A stretch of 64,000 nt of DNA from Myroides indicus (GTDB lineage Bacteria > Bacteroidota > Bacteroidia > Flavobacteriales > Flavobacteriaceae): assembly GCF_004364575.1 (NCBI RefSeq), contig NZ_SOAG01000007.1, positions 39,098-103,097 of the forward strand, read 5' to 3'. Positions within the stretch are counted from its first letter, which is position 1. Every line of letters begins with the position of its first letter. Under the pieces are notes generated by a model. That model searched no databases and was not told the origin of the DNA. It saw only the letters and a program-made list of their open reading frames with translations. A program made the translations under genes and the position numbers. Positions 36,901-47,223 of the stretch are shown here, one piece after another.

Positions 36901-37715
36901 TATTAACCGATGAGGTAGTCGGACAGACAGCTACTCAAGTATATGATGATGCCTTGATTATGTTAGACAAGATTATTAATGAACGTTGGTTCGAAGCACG
37001 AGGTGTCTTAGGCATTTTCCCTGCAAATCAAGTTAATGATGATGATATCGAAGTCTACAATGAACAAGGAGAAACATTAGATAAGTTATTAACACTGCGT
37101 CAACAATCATTAAAGAATATCAAGGCTCCGAATATTGCCTTAGCAGACTTCGTTGCTCCAAAAGAAAGTGGATTAGAAGACTATATTGGTTTATTCGCTG
37201 TCTCAACAGGTTTTGGAGTAGATGAAATAGCAAAAGAATACGAAGATGACCTTGATGACTATAACGCTATTATGGTGAAGGCCTTAGCAGATCGTTTAGT
37301 AGAAGCCTTTGCAGAATATCTACACCGCCGTGTCCGCAAAGAGATTTGGGGATATGCTTCTGCAGAACGCCTTAGTAATGAAGAACTGATAAAAGAAGCA
37401 TATCAAGGTATCAGACCTGCACCAGGATATCCTGCTTGTCCTGATCATTTAGAAAAAGGTACAATATGGAAACTCCTACAAGTCGAAGAACGAATAGGTG
37501 TTAGTCTAACAGAAAGTTATGCGATGTTCCCTGCTGCTGCAGTATCTGGTTACTACTTCGCCCACCCACAGAGTAGATACTTTGGGTTAGGTAAGATAGA
37601 ACAAGATCAATTAGAAGATTATGCCAATAGAAGAAATATATCAATAGAAGAAGCTGAACGTTGGTTATCTCCCAACTTAGCACAAAATAATAAATTAACG
37701 ACGAACGAATCATGA
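33984..37715 (+). CDS. metH: Cobalamin-dependent methionine synthase, full length
   Basis: The 1243-residue protein holds all four modules. These are a homocysteine-binding domain ([11 protein letters not shown]; zinc Cys residues in [10 protein letters not shown] and [13 protein letters not shown]), a pterin-binding domain ([26 protein letters not shown]), a cap and B12-binding domain with [10 protein letters not shown] supplying the cobalt His (near residue 770), and an AdoMet reactivation domain ([12 protein letters not shown]). It transfers the methyl group of methyltetrahydrofolate to homocysteine. It needs B12, which links it to the uptake locus at 11.9-17.7 kb. metF overlaps its stop by 4 bases (ATGA). 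Confidence 0.97.
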   Translation: MSTTLIHTDIRSLLKQRTLVLDGAMGTMLQAYRFSEENFRGERFADFAHPLKGNNDLLSITQPDVVKEVHRQYLLAGADILSTNTFSGTTIAMADYHLEDIVYELNYQSAKIAREVADEVEALDPNKPRYVAGAIGPTNKTASLSPDVNNPGYRAITFEELRIAYKQQAEALLDGGCDLLLVETIFDTLNAKAALFAIDEIQAERGIDIPIMISGTITDASGRTLSGQTVEAFLISIAHIPLLSIGFNCALGAEQLEPYVKQLSQHAAVNISAHPNAGLPNAFGEYDQTPTEMKELIDSFLSQNLVQIIGGCCGTTPEHIKLIAQAVAEHSKDRQPKQYNLKPVLALSGLEPLYVTAEANFINIGERTNVTGSRKFLRLIKEEKFDEALAVAREQVEGGAQVIDINMDEGLLDGVHCMTNFLNLIASEPDIAKVPIMIDSSKWEIIEAGLRVVQGKAIVNSISLKEGEELFTEHAKLIKRYGAATVVMAFDEKGQADSLERRIEICQRSYDILVNQVNFAPQDIIFDPNIFPVATGMEEHNNNALDFFNATKWIRENLPYANVSGGVSNVSFSFRGNNKVREAMHAAFLYHAIQHGMNMGIVNPEMLEVYDEVDKDLMKHVEDVLLNRRDDATERLLDFAESIKNESAIQSTEIKVEEWRSGSIQDRLTHALVKGIETYVIEDTEEARLSVPQPIQVIEQYLMNGMNVVGDLFGAGKMFLPQVVKSARVMKKAVAYLLPFIEESKKQNAEASVGNAGKILMATVRGDVHDIGKNIVAVVLACNNYEIIDLGVMVPPEKIIETAIKEQVDIIGLSGLITPSLDEMVHLAKELDKVNSNIPIMIGGATTSRVHTAVKIAPEYKNCVVHVHDASRSVTIANQLLQKEVEATFKDNIKEEYDQLRRDYLGRARDKSYITIEQARANKVKIEWDAKDIVKPNFIGTKTLTVELDELLPFIDWAPFFRSWQLYGKFPQILTDEVVGQTATQVYDDALIMLDKIINERWFEARGVLGIFPANQVNDDDIEVYNEQGETLDKLLTLRQQSLKNIKAPNIALADFVAPKESGLEDYIGLFAVSTGFGVDEIAKEYEDDLDDYNAIMVKALADRLVEAFAEYLHRRVRKEIWGYASAERLSNEELIKEAYQGIRPAPGYPACPDHLEKGTIWKLLQVEERIGVSLTESYAMFPAAAVSGYYFAHPQSRYFGLGKIEQDQLEDYANRRNISIEEAERWLSPNLAQNNKLTTNES

Positions 37716-38671
37716 AAGTAACAGAACATATCCAAAAAGCAAACGGTAAAACACAATTCTCTTTTGAGATATTACCTCCCTTAAAAGGGCAAAATATTCA
37801 AGGAATATTTGACTCTATCGAACCGCTAATGGAGTTTGATCCTCCTTTCATAGACGTAACGTATCATCGAGAAGAATATGAGTACAAAGAAGCAGGCAAC
37901 GGACTGTGGGAAAAAAGAACAGTTAGAAAAAGACCAGGAACTGTCGGCATTTGTTCGGCTATCCAAAATAGATTCAAGTTGGACGCCATACCGCACATCT
38001 TATGTGGAGGATTCACCAAAGAAGACACCGAAAACTTCCTCATAGACCTTGATTTCTTAGGTATTGATAATGTTGTAGCCCTTAGAGGTGATGCTGTGAA
38101 GAACGAAACTTACTTCAAACCAGAACCTAAAGGAAATAAGTATGCCTCTGAATTAGTCACTCAGATTGCAGAGCTTAACCAAGGTATCTACTTAAACCCT
38201 GAATTAGAGAACACCAGTAAAACTGACTTCTGTATTGGGGTAGCGGGCTACCCAGAGAAACACATGGAAGCACCTAACTTTGATACCGATCTAAAATATC
38301 TAAAACAAAAGATCGATAACGGAGCAGAATACATTGTTACTCAAATGTTTTTTGACAACAGTAAGTTCTTTGAGTTTGTGGACAAATGCAGAGCCATAGG
38401 TATTGATGTACCAATCATTCCAGGGTTAAAACCATTAGCTACCCTAAGCCAACTCAATCTGTTACCTCAACGCTTTAAAGTTGACTTACCAGATGATTTG
38501 GTCGCTGAGGTACTCAAAGCAAAAGACAACACTGCCATCCGTGAGATAGGAATTGAATGGTGTGCTCAGCAGTCAAAAGAACTTATCGCTGCAAGCATCC
38601 CTATCGTACACTACTACTCTATGGGTAAATCTGATAATATCATTAAGATTATCAGACAAGCAACTATATAA
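37712..38671 (+). CDS. metF: Methylenetetrahydrofolate reductase
   Basis: The 319-residue flavoprotein makes the methyltetrahydrofolate used by Met[13 protein letters not shown] with the catalytic Glu, [28 protein letters not shown] and [20 protein letters not shown] are standard for the family. It overlaps metH by 4 bases, so the two are translationally coupled. It ends the met cluster, followed by a strong terminator. Confidence 0.96.
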   Translation: MKVTEHIQKANGKTQFSFEILPPLKGQNIQGIFDSIEPLMEFDPPFIDVTYHREEYEYKEAGNGLWEKRTVRKRPGTVGICSAIQNRFKLDAIPHILCGGFTKEDTENFLIDLDFLGIDNVVALRGDAVKNETYFKPEPKGNKYASELVTQIAELNQGIYLNPELENTSKTDFCIGVAGYPEKHMEAPNFDTDLKYLKQKIDNGAEYIVTQMFFDNSKFFEFVDKCRAIGIDVPIIPGLKPLATLSQLNLLPQRFKVDLPDDLVAEVLKAKDNTAIREIGIEWCAQQSKELIAASIPIVHYYSMGKSDNIIKIIRQATI

Positions 38672-38698
38672 TTTAACCAATATATACAACTAAAAAAC

Positions 38699-38731
38699 AA
38701 ACCTACTCTTCTTAAAGAAGAGTAGGTTTTG
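38699..38731. terminator. Terminator after metF
   Basis: A long perfect palindrome, acctactcttctt (38701-38713) with aagaagagtaggt (38715-38727), is flanked by A and T runs, so it can serve both the met cluster and the leftward lipoprotein gene. Confidence 0.85.
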
Positions 38732-38753
38732 TAAAAATAATTCTTATAAATAA

Positions 38754-39875
38754 TTAGATTTTTTGCAAACTTTTTCCTAAAATTCCAATTTGACTTTTAC
38801 TAATAACATTTAAATCATTTTTGTTAACAGATTTAATGCTTTGCCATTGAGCAGGTATGATATCACCTGTATAATCGTTTTTAATGGTTTTTCCAGATTT
38901 AAAAGTTGCTGAATATTTAACTTCTCCATCATAATATTCTCCATTCAGACCATTAAGTGCATAGCTCATTTTCAAATTAGATGAAGGCAATGGCAAGCCA
39001 GTAGTTTCATCCTGCTCTGTAAAATCAATAGCACTACCACCTGTAGCAGCAAATACTACAATATAATAACCTGTTACATTACTACCTGCAGGATCTGTAC
39101 CTATTAAATTTCCACTCGCATCAAATACTGCTGGAGTACTAAAAAGTGTCTGAATTACATAATCAGCTGTTTTAGTTTGAGATAACCATATAATCTCGTC
39201 ATCTTCAGTAATTCCTCTCGTACCTAAAAGCTCCTGAGTAACAGTGTAATCAACTCCATCATATGTCAGAGTTCCGTCTCCCGAAGGTGGAATAAACTCA
39301 ATAACTTCAAATGACACCTTATTACTTTCTACATCACCTTTTTTAGCAATTGCTGTATAGGTTCCCGGTGCTTCTGTCTTAAATGAAGTACCTGTTATAG
39401 CTTTGTCATTTACATAAATCACAGCATCTGTAACCGGAAGATTCTTTTCATTCATTACAGTAAAAGATACTTCATCCCCCTCTGTGATAGTTCCTTCATT
39501 ATCCAATTCTAAAACAAGTTTAGCTTCTGGTTCTGGATCAACGCCTTCTTTAGTTACTTTAACAGTTACAGCATTACTATCTTTAAACCCTTCTTTCTTT
39601 GCTACAACTTTGTATTCTCCCGCTGCATCAAATTTATGAGGGTTAGATATTTTATCAGAACCAATATAAAATTCTGCTCCTGATTCTACTTTATCACCTA
39701 CCTTTACAGTAAAAGTAACTGATTCTCCTTCTTTAATTTCTTTCCTGTCTGCAGACAAGGATAGTGTCTTTTCGTCGCCGCCATTGCCACCATTGCCACT
39801 ATCATCACTACTGCTACAAGAAACTCCGAATGTAGCCAATCCCGCTACAGCCAAAAACATAAATAATTTCTTCAT
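38754..39875 (-). CDS. Surface lipoprotein with Ig-like modules
   Basis: I do not recognise a named family. The 373-residue protein has a lipobox FGVSCSSSDDSGN (Cys20) with a Gly/Asn-rich acidic linker of the surface-export kind. Two similar Ig-like modules follow at about residues 37-110 and 118-192 (LSADRKEIKEGESVTFTVKVGDK / LELDNEGTITEGDEVSFTVMNEK, each ending with a G.Y...AKKG strand), then a unique C-terminal domain. It could be an adhesin-like or binding lipoprotein. Confidence 0.75.
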   Translation of the reverse strand: MKKLFMFLAVAGLATFGVSCSSSDDSGNGGNGGDEKTLSLSADRKEIKEGESVTFTVKVGDKVESGAEFYIGSDKISNPHKFDAAGEYKVVAKKEGFKDSNAVTVKVTKEGVDPEPEAKLVLELDNEGTITEGDEVSFTVMNEKNLPVTDAVIYVNDKAITGTSFKTEAPGTYTAIAKKGDVESNKVSFEVIEFIPPSGDGTLTYDGVDYTVTQELLGTRGITEDDEIIWLSQTKTADYVIQTLFSTPAVFDASGNLIGTDPAGSNVTGYYIVVFAATGGSAIDFTEQDETTGLPLPSSNLKMSYALNGLNGEYYDGEVKYSATFKSGKTIKNDYTGDIIPAQWQSIKSVNKNDLNVISKSQIGILGKSLQKI

Positions 39876-40226
39876 AAACGTTTGCTTTAATTAGTTAATA
39901 ATTGTTGTGCAATATAGAAACATTTTTTTAATCAACAAAAACTTTGGTTAAAATTTTCTTTAAAAAAAATACAAACAACTCATTATAAACATAAATCAAT
40001 CAACAAAAAACAATTAGCCTTTCCATTAAACAACCAATACAATCAATTTTTACAGTATTCAAAAAAATAAAAGACAAAATATATCACGCTAAGATCCGGT
40101 TGCTCTTATATATTTATCAAAAGGAAACAAATATACAGGCACTATAATATATCTACATTTCTGAAACAAAAAAAGCAAATCATTATTTTTTCTTATATTT
40201 ACTCAAAATAAATACATACAAACACC
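39876..40226. other. AT-rich non-coding stretch
   Basis: This 351-base divergent spacer between the Ig-like lipoprotein gene and the hydroxylase gene is very A-rich. I see no gene and no strong hairpin. A TATATTTA near 40195 resembles a -7 element for the hydroxylase gene but I find no matching TTG. Confidence 0.4.
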
Positions 40227-41972
40227 ATGAAACTAAAGGAATATGAAAGTAATGAACTAATTGATAAATTGCCCAAGCATTTAAAACAATTTATCAAACC
40301 GCAAAATTATGAGGATTACACTCCTATTAATCAAGCAGTTTGGAGATATGTTATGCGGAAAAATGTAGATTATCTTTCCAAAGTTGCTCATAATTCTTAT
40401 CTAGACGGACTTAAAAAAACAGGAATATCTATAGAGAACATTCCAAGTATGTATGGGATGAACCGAATTCTTAAAGAAATAGGATGGGCTGCTGTTGCTG
40501 TTGACGGATTTATTCCTCCCAACGCTTTTATGGAATTTCAAGCTTATAAAGTATTAGTTATTGCGTCAGATATTCGACAATTAGAAAATATAGAATATAC
40601 TCCGGCTCCAGATATAATTCACGAAGGAGCGGGACATGCCCCCATTATAGCCAATCCTGAATATGCAGAATACCTCAGACGCTTTGGCGAAATTGGCTGT
40701 AAAGCTATTTCTTCTGCCAGAGATTACGAAATATATGAAGCCATTCGCCTGTTATCAATACTAAAAGAAGCAGAAGGTGTAGATCCCGAAGAAATTCAAA
40801 AAGCACAAGATCAGGTTGATTATCTTCAGCAAAATACGGGCGAGCCCTCAGAAATGGCTTTAATCAGAAATCTACATTGGTGGACCGTTGAGTACGGATT
40901 GATAGGTACAGTTGAAAATCCAAAAATATATGGTGCAGGTTTGCTTTCTTCGATTGGAGAAAGTACATGGTGTATGACAGATAACGTTAAAAAACTGCCT
41001 TATACTATAGATGCGGCTCTACAAGAATTTGACATCACAAAACCGCAGCCCCAATTATTTGTAACGCCTGATTTTGCCTATCTCAACGAGGTTTTAGAAA
41101 ATTTTGCTAATAAAATGGCTTTGCGAACCGGAAAATTAGAAGGCGTTAAAAAACTAATTCACTCCAATGCTTTAGGAACAATTGAGTTAAATACAGGATT
41201 GCAGATTTCTGGTGTTTTTACGAATGTAATTGAAAGCGAAGGAAAGCCAGTATATATTCAAACTACCGGAAAAACTGCTTTAGCCTATAGAGAAAAGGAA
41301 TTGGTAGGGCATAGCACAAAAACACATGCAGATGGATACGGAACGGTAATCGGCAAATTGAAAGGCATTAATCTTGCTATTGAGGACATGAGTCCAAAAG
41401 ACTTAAAAGCCTATTCCATATATGAAGATAAACACGTAGATCTGGAATTTGAGGGAGACATTATAGTATCGGGAACTATTATTACGGGAACCCGCAATAT
41501 TCAGGGAAAAATTATATTAATCAGCTTTAAAGACTGCACCGTAAAACACGGTAATGAAATATTATTCCGACCTGAATGGGGAATATACGATATGGCGGTA
41601 GGAGCAAAAATCGTATCGGCTTTTTCCGGACCCGCTGATTACAATAGCTTTGACTTAATTAACCACATTCCTTCTTCAAAAACCATTAAAGCTAAACGAG
41701 ACGAACGCAAATTAAAACTAGAAAATCTATACGCAGATATCAGAGCATACCGAGAAGATAACAAAGACATTAATTTAGAGAAAGTACTAAACTTGTTAAT
41801 TACGGAATACCCCGCAGACTGGCTGCTTTCTGTTGAAATTTTAGAATTGGCAAAAAGAGATAATAAAACGGAGCTATATAAAAATGCATTCGATCACTTG
41901 ACAGTACTTCAATCCAACAGACCTGAAGTCGCTCATCTGATAAAAGATGGCATTAACATCATTAATATGTAA
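40227..41972 (+). CDS. Pterin-dependent aromatic amino acid hydroxylase with C-terminal extension
   Basis: This is probably a phenylalanine 4-monooxygenase using tetrahydrobiopterin and non-heme iron. The iron ligands are visible in PAPDIIHEGAGHAPI (His132 and His137) and the third, a Glu, in WWTVEYGLIG. IPSMYGMNRILKEIGWAAVAVDGFIPPNAFMEF is the substrate-side region. The protein has 581 residues against about 260-300 for simple bacterial PhhA. The C-terminal half, from about residue 320, has a beta-rich part (GKLKGINLAIED; GDIIVSGTIITGTRNIQGK) and a helical tail that I do not recognise. Similar long forms exist in other Bacteroidota and Bacillus, as far as I recall. It stands alone. Confidence 0.88.
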   Translation: MKLKEYESNELIDKLPKHLKQFIKPQNYEDYTPINQAVWRYVMRKNVDYLSKVAHNSYLDGLKKTGISIENIPSMYGMNRILKEIGWAAVAVDGFIPPNAFMEFQAYKVLVIASDIRQLENIEYTPAPDIIHEGAGHAPIIANPEYAEYLRRFGEIGCKAISSARDYEIYEAIRLLSILKEAEGVDPEEIQKAQDQVDYLQQNTGEPSEMALIRNLHWWTVEYGLIGTVENPKIYGAGLLSSIGESTWCMTDNVKKLPYTIDAALQEFDITKPQPQLFVTPDFAYLNEVLENFANKMALRTGKLEGVKKLIHSNALGTIELNTGLQISGVFTNVIESEGKPVYIQTTGKTALAYREKELVGHSTKTHADGYGTVIGKLKGINLAIEDMSPKDLKAYSIYEDKHVDLEFEGDIIVSGTIITGTRNIQGKIILISFKDCTVKHGNEILFRPEWGIYDMAVGAKIVSAFSGPADYNSFDLINHIPSSKTIKAKRDERKLKLENLYADIRAYREDNKDINLEKVLNLLITEYPADWLLSVEILELAKRDNKTELYKNAFDHLTVLQSNRPEVAHLIKDGINIINM

Positions 41973-41990
41973 TTCAATCAAAATATCCTT

Positions 41991-42025
41991 AAAAAGCTCA
42001 CCTTTGTAACAAGATGAGCTTTTTC
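41991..42025. terminator. Bidirectional terminator
   Basis: aaaaagctca (41991-42000) faces tgagcttttt (42015-42024) across a 14-base loop, between the convergent hydroxylase and GSCFA genes. Confidence 0.8.
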
Positions 42026-42033
42026 TTATTTCT

Positions 42034-42990
42034 TTATCTGAAACTCATAAAAGGATATTTCTCCAATAAAAAATCAATTTTTTCTATTAGTGTATCTAAA
42101 AAATTCAAGTGCTGTGTTGCAGTAGGATTAAAAGGGCGGTGATTTAGACCTTTCTGAACTTCATCTACTTTTTTCATGACAGAAATGGAATCCTCAGCAA
42201 TGCAGTTTTCCACAAACTTTTCCCAGATATAATCAATCGCAATCTCATTGGGATGCAGCATATCTGCTTTATAAAATCGATAATCCCTTAACTCATCCAT
42301 CATAATTTCGTACGATGGAAAATAAAAAAGTTCTGTACCCTTTAACTGCTCCAAAACATCCTGCATTGCCGCATGCAATAAGGCTTTACTTCGTTGATTT
42401 TCTACAATACCATCTTTAATATGCCGTACCGGAGATAAAGTAAACATAATTTGAATGTTAGGATTAAGCTCTTTTACTAAATAGATAATTCTCAAGTAAC
42501 TTTCTACGATCTCATCATAGTTCAACAAGCGTTTAACAAATTCTGACTGAGGCACTTTATGACAATTAGCTACTATCTCTCCAGTTTGACAGTATTCATA
42601 CACCCAAGCTGCTCCAAAAGTTAAAATCAGTAACGAAGATTCTTTTAAAGCTGCTTGCAGATCAAATAGCTTAATATTAAGTTTAGTAATTATATCTTCC
42701 TCTTCTAATTCATTCATATCTGAATGAACAGCAAAACAACTCCATATCTCATTATGACAAAATACGTCCTTCTCAGAAAACTCATATCCAGAATAAGCGT
42801 ACTCTACTATCTGCTCAATTGCTTTGGGATGAAAAAGTATGCCAAACGGATTGACAACATTTTGAAATTGAAATTGCTTAAACTTCTTTCCTATATTAAC
42901 AGCAAAACACGAACCTAAAGACAAAACCTTATCTTCATAAGTCAGCTGCTTGGGTAATTTGGATATAGGAACAACAGTACTGAATTTCAT
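42034..42990 (-). CDS. GSCFA domain-containing protein
   Basis: The 318-residue protein shows the defining segment LSLGSCFAVNIGKKF near residue 26, from which the family is named, plus SLLILTFGAAWVY and FTLSPVRHIKDG. GSCFA proteins are related to the SGNH/GDSL hydrolase fold. They are widespread in Bacteroidota and have no settled function. The second block DMLHPNEIAIDYIWEKF supplies a likely catalytic Asp-x-x-His. It is cytosolic by sequence and lies downstream of alaS on the same strand, separated by a terminator. Confidence 0.88.
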   Translation of the reverse strand: MKFSTVVPISKLPKQLTYEDKVLSLGSCFAVNIGKKFKQFQFQNVVNPFGILFHPKAIEQIVEYAYSGYEFSEKDVFCHNEIWSCFAVHSDMNELEEEDIITKLNIKLFDLQAALKESSLLILTFGAAWVYEYCQTGEIVANCHKVPQSEFVKRLLNYDEIVESYLRIIYLVKELNPNIQIMFTLSPVRHIKDGIVENQRSKALLHAAMQDVLEQLKGTELFYFPSYEIMMDELRDYRFYKADMLHPNEIAIDYIWEKFVENCIAEDSISVMKKVDEVQKGLNHRPFNPTATQHLNFLDTLIEKIDFLLEKYPFMSFR

Positions 42991-43017
42991 ATTTGAATTT
43001 TATTTCCTTTAAAATTA

Positions 43018-43038
43018 AAAAAGATTCTCAGACGAGAA
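43018..43038 (-). terminator. Terminator of alaS
   Basis: A hairpin of A-rich arm plus ttctc against gagaa plus T-rich arm, loop agac, between the alaS stop and the GSCFA start. T runs on both sides. Confidence 0.65.
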
Positions 43039-43057
43039 CCTTTTTTATAATCACAAT

Positions 43058-45685
43058 CTATTTTAAATAATCTTTTGCATGAGCGACTGCTTCTGCAATT
43101 CCAGCCGGATTTTTACCTCCTGCAGTTGCAAAAAAAGGCTGACCTCCTCCGCCGCCCTGAATATATTTTCCCAACTCTCGGACTATTTGTCCGGCGTTGA
43201 GTCCTTTTTGTTCTACAACTTCCTTAGAAACATAACAGGTCAACATCGGTTTATCATTACTTACACTGCCTAATAATACATATAAATTAGAATATTCATT
43301 TCCCAACTCATAAACTAAATCTTTAGCGCCTGCCGGATCCAAATCCACCTCAACCGCTAAAAACAAAATACCGTTTATCTCTTCAATCTTTTCTTTCAGC
43401 TCTCCTTTTATATTTTTCGCCTTTTCTTTTAGCAAATATTCTACCTGCTTTTTAAGCTTAGCATTTTCATCTTGTAAAGAAACCACTGTTTTAATCGTAT
43501 CCTGCGGATTTTTTAGAATCGCTTTCAGTTCTTTTAAAATTTCTTCTTGATTTTTATAAAAATCTTCTGCTGCTTTGTTGGTAATCGCCTCAATACGGCG
43601 AATTCCGGCTGCTACAGCACCTTCACTCACAATCTTAAACTGCCAGATATCAGCTGTATTTGGAACATGTGTTCCTCCGCAAAGCTCTGCACTTTCTCCA
43701 AAGCGAATCATTCTCACCTCATCGCCGTATTTTTCTCCAAACAAAGCCATTGCCCCTTCTTCAATCGCCTGATTAAAAGGAATGTTTCTCCTTTCCACCA
43801 ATGGTAGCTGTTCGTGAATACGATCGTTTACAAAATCCTCCACTGCTTGTAATTCTTCATCTGAAACTTTAGCAAAATGTGAAAAATCAAACCGCAAATG
43901 CGTTGGAGCGACTAATGATCCCTTTTGTTCTACATGCGTTCCCAATACTGTGCGCAAAGCCTGATGCAGTAAGTGCGTCGCTGAGTGATTTGCCATAGAC
44001 TGTTTGCGGGCATCAGTATCTACCTTTGCGACTAATTTAGCCTCCAGATTAGAAGGCAGCTTTTTAACAATATGCAGAATTAAATTATTTTCTTTTTTGG
44101 TATCAATAATTTCTACCGTTTCATTAGCAGAAATCAACAGTCCTCTGTCTCCAACCTGCCCTCCTCCTTCCGGATAAAAAGGCGTTGCATCCAAAACAAG
44201 CTGAAACAATTTACCGTCTTTTTTACTGTCTATTTTTCTATATCGCGTAATTTTAACCTCATTTTCAAGCTGATCGTAACCTACAAATGTTTCTACATTA
44301 CCTCCGACAAGAATAGTCCAGTCATCAGTCGATACTTCTGAAGCCACTCTCGACCTGTTTTTTTGTTCAGCCATTGCATCTTCAAAACCCTTTTCATCCA
44401 ATTCCAATCCTCTTTCTCTTAAAATCAAGGCGGTCAAATCAATGGGAAATCCAAAAGTATCATATAATTCAAAAGCCTTTGTTCCTGAAACGACTTTACC
44501 TTGCGTCTCATCAATCACGTTATCCAGCAAATGCAATCCTTGCTCCAGCGTTCTCAAAAACGAAGCTTCTTCTTCTTTAATAACATTTTTTACTAAATCT
44601 TTTTGAGCTGTAATTTCCGGGAAAAAATCTCCCATTTGCTCACTTAATACCTCTACTAATTCATAAATAAAAGGTTCTTTTTTATCCAAAAATGTAAAAG
44701 CATATCTAATTGCTCTGCGCAAAATACGTCTAATCACGTAGCCCGCACCGTTGTTGGAAGGAAGTTGTCCGTCAGCAATAGCAAACGCTACCGCCCGAAC
44801 GTGGTCAATAACAACCCGCACTGCTATATTTACTTTTTCTTCTTCTTCATTGTTTGCTTTTACCGTGTATTTAGCTCCCGTCAATTGGGATACTTTGGCA
44901 ATTAAAGGCGTAAAAACGTCTGTATCGTAGTTAGATTGAACGCCTTGTAAAACCATGCAAAGCCTTTCAAATCCCATTCCTGTATCCACGTGTTGCGCCG
45001 GCAGTTTTTCAAGCGAACCATCTGCTTTTCGGTTAAATTCCATAAATACATTATTCCATATCTCCACTACTTGGGGATGGTCTGCATTTACCAAATCTCG
45101 TCCCGGTATTTCTGCTTTTTCTTCTTCTGAGCGGATATCTACGTGAATTTCCGAACAAGGTCCGCACGGTCCCTGATCTCCCATTTCCCAAAAATTATCC
45201 TTTTTATTGCCTAAAAGAATTCTGTCTTCTCCGATTAGCTCTTTCCAGATATCATAGGCTTCCTGATCAAAAGGAACATTTTCTTCCTTGCTTCCTTCAA
45301 AAACAGTTACATACAATATATTTTTAGGTATTTTATAAACTTCTGTCAGCAACTCCCATGCCCAGTTAATCGCTTCCTTTTTAAAATAATCTCCAAAGCT
45401 CCAGTTTCCAAGCATTTCAAACATCGTATGGTGATAGGTATCAATCCCCACTTCTTCCAAATCGTTGTGTTTTCCTGATACGCGAAGACATTTTTGAGTG
45501 TCGGCAATCCGCTTGCTCTTCGGTGTGGCATTTCCTAAAAAATACTCTTTAAACTGAGCCATCCCCGAGTTATTAAACATTAAAGTCGGATCGTTCTTTA
45601 AAACAATCGGAGCAGAAGGTACTATCAGGTGTTTGCGTTCTTCAAAAAAACTTAAAAACTTCTGACGAATTTCTTGTGATTTCAT
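43058..45685 (-). CDS. alaS: Alanyl-tRNA synthetase
   Basis: The 875-residue protein is full length. It has the class II catalytic domain ([55 protein letters not shown] motif 3 region), the editing domain ([16 protein letters not shown], with [12 protein letters not shown] zinc ligands near residue 660) and the C-terminal DHHA1/C-Ala part ending [17 protein letters not shown]. It charges tRNA-Ala and clears mischarged Ser and Gly. It is divergent from the M23 peptidase gene. Confidence 0.97.
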   Translation of the reverse strand: MKSQEIRQKFLSFFEERKHLIVPSAPIVLKNDPTLMFNNSGMAQFKEYFLGNATPKSKRIADTQKCLRVSGKHNDLEEVGIDTYHHTMFEMLGNWSFGDYFKKEAINWAWELLTEVYKIPKNILYVTVFEGSKEENVPFDQEAYDIWKELIGEDRILLGNKKDNFWEMGDQGPCGPCSEIHVDIRSEEEKAEIPGRDLVNADHPQVVEIWNNVFMEFNRKADGSLEKLPAQHVDTGMGFERLCMVLQGVQSNYDTDVFTPLIAKVSQLTGAKYTVKANNEEEEKVNIAVRVVIDHVRAVAFAIADGQLPSNNGAGYVIRRILRRAIRYAFTFLDKKEPFIYELVEVLSEQMGDFFPEITAQKDLVKNVIKEEEASFLRTLEQGLHLLDNVIDETQGKVVSGTKAFELYDTFGFPIDLTALILRERGLELDEKGFEDAMAEQKNRSRVASEVSTDDWTILVGGNVETFVGYDQLENEVKITRYRKIDSKKDGKLFQLVLDATPFYPEGGGQVGDRGLLISANETVEIIDTKKENNLILHIVKKLPSNLEAKLVAKVDTDARKQSMANHSATHLLHQALRTVLGTHVEQKGSLVAPTHLRFDFSHFAKVSDEELQAVEDFVNDRIHEQLPLVERRNIPFNQAIEEGAMALFGEKYGDEVRMIRFGESAELCGGTHVPNTADIWQFKIVSEGAVAAGIRRIEAITNKAAEDFYKNQEEILKELKAILKNPQDTIKTVVSLQDENAKLKKQVEYLLKEKAKNIKGELKEKIEEINGILFLAVEVDLDPAGAKDLVYELGNEYSNLYVLLGSVSNDKPMLTCYVSKEVVEQKGLNAGQIVRELGKYIQGGGGGQPFFATAGGKNPAGIAEAVAHAKDYLK

Positions 45686-45903
45686 ATCCTTTGGAAACTT
45701 TATTATCTTTTCAAATTATCAGTTTTTCATTTCTCTTTTTGTTAAATAACAGCTAAATCAGCTATCAAATAAGCAAATACAACATTTTATACTTTTTAAA
45801 AATGGGAGACAACCAAAAACATTTTTTACATTTGTTGTCTGGCAATTTTTTACACTGATAAAACATTAAAAATTTTCAGTGCAAAAATAGTGTTTTTAAA
45901 ATT

Positions 45904-46881
45904 ATGGCTAAGGTAAAATATTATTACGATCCGGAAAAATTAGCGTTCCTCAAAATTCGCCCAAGATATTCTAAACGGATTTCTAATATTATCCTGTTTA
46001 TATTATCTTCTGCTGTTTTCGGTATTCTGACTTTATTTTTTTTAATTAATACTGATATTTTGGAAACCCCCAAAGAAAAAATACAGTCCAGAGAACTCAC
46101 GGAATTCAAAACCAACTATCTGCTCCTAAACAAAAAAATCGACTTAATCGCGGAGGTATTGGACGAGTTAGAGGTGAGAGACAATGATATTTACCGGGCA
46201 TATTTTAACACCGCTCCAATTCCGGAAGAACAGCGAAAATCGGGCTTAGGGGGAATTAATCGCTATAAATCATTTAAAGGGTTAAGTAATGAGGCTCTAC
46301 TTACCACAACTAATGAGAAAGTAGACGAAATTGCTAAACAAACAGCTATTCAGTCGAGATCGTTAGATGACATTATAGAATTGGCAAAGGGAAAAGAAAA
46401 GTTTTTAGCTTCTATTCCGGCAATTCAACCCATTAAAAACGAAAATCTAAAACACATGGCTTCGGGCTATGGTTATCGCAGCGATCCCTTTACGAAAATC
46501 AAAAAATTTCACGCCGGAATGGATTTCTCTACTGACGTAGGAACTCCTATTTATGCTACCGGCGACGGCAAGGTTATCAGAGCTAATAATCGTTTATCCG
46601 GATATGGAAATTTAATTGAAATAGATCATGGATACGGATACCTTACCCGCTATGCTCATTTAAGCAAATACAACGTTAAACAAGGACAAACGGTAAAACG
46701 CGGAGATATCATTGGATATTCAGGAAGCACAGGAAGAAGTTCTGGTCCGCATTTACATTACGAAGTTCACTATCAGGGGAACGTAGTTAATCCGATTAAT
46801 TATTATTACGGCGAAATTTCTGCCAAAGAGTTTGAATTACTATCGCAGGAAGCTAACCAAGAAAATCAATCTTTAGACTAA
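45904..46881 (+). CDS. Membrane-anchored M23 family peptidoglycan endopeptidase
   Basis: The 325-residue protein has one N-terminal membrane segment (about residues 27-48), a helical periplasmic part and a LytM/M23 domain from about residue 195: FHAGMDFSTDVGTPI (zinc His and Asp), YGNLIEIDHGYGYLTRYAHLS and the HLHYEV motif. It probably cleaves peptide cross-links in cell-wall growth or division. The merR gene begins on its last base (TAATG), so the two are coupled. Confidence 0.9.
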   Translation: MAKVKYYYDPEKLAFLKIRPRYSKRISNIILFILSSAVFGILTLFFLINTDILETPKEKIQSRELTEFKTNYLLLNKKIDLIAEVLDELEVRDNDIYRAYFNTAPIPEEQRKSGLGGINRYKSFKGLSNEALLTTTNEKVDEIAKQTAIQSRSLDDIIELAKGKEKFLASIPAIQPIKNENLKHMASGYGYRSDPFTKIKKFHAGMDFSTDVGTPIYATGDGKVIRANNRLSGYGNLIEIDHGYGYLTRYAHLSKYNVKQGQTVKRGDIIGYSGSTGRSSGPHLHYEVHYQGNVVNPINYYYGEISAKEFELLSQEANQENQSLD

Positions 46882-47210
46882 TGGAGCTAAATTTACCAGA
46901 TAAACGATATTACAGCATAGGCGAACTCGCCAAAGCTTTTGATGTAAACACATCTCTTTTGCGGTTTTGGGAAAAAGAATTTGATATTTTAAAACCCAAA
47001 AAAAACGCAAAAGGAAACAGAATGTTTACTCCTCAGGATGTCAAAAATCTATCGCTGATTTATCACTTGGTCAAAGAAAGAGGCTTTACACTGGATGGTG
47101 CAAAGGAATATTTGAAAAACAAACCCAAAGAATCTGTCGATAATTTCGAAATAATCCGTAAATTAGAATCTATAAAACAAACCTTAATTAACATTAAAAA
47201 AGAACTTTAA
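46881..47210 (+). CDS. MerR family transcriptional regulator (short form)
   Basis: The 109-residue protein is essentially one winged helix-turn-helix of the MerR type (YSIGELAKAFDVNTSLLRFWEKEFDILKPKKNAKGNRMFTPQDV in outline) with a short helical tail and no effector domain. The RFWEKEF segment is the standard DNA-contact wing region. It is coupled to the M23 peptidase gene and followed by lemA after 13 bases, so it may regulate this envelope-related operon. The effector is unknown. Confidence 0.88.
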   Translation: MELNLPDKRYYSIGELAKAFDVNTSLLRFWEKEFDILKPKKNAKGNRMFTPQDVKNLSLIYHLVKERGFTLDGAKEYLKNKPKESVDNFEIIRKLESIKQTLINIKKEL

Positions 47211-47223
47211 TAACTTAATATCT

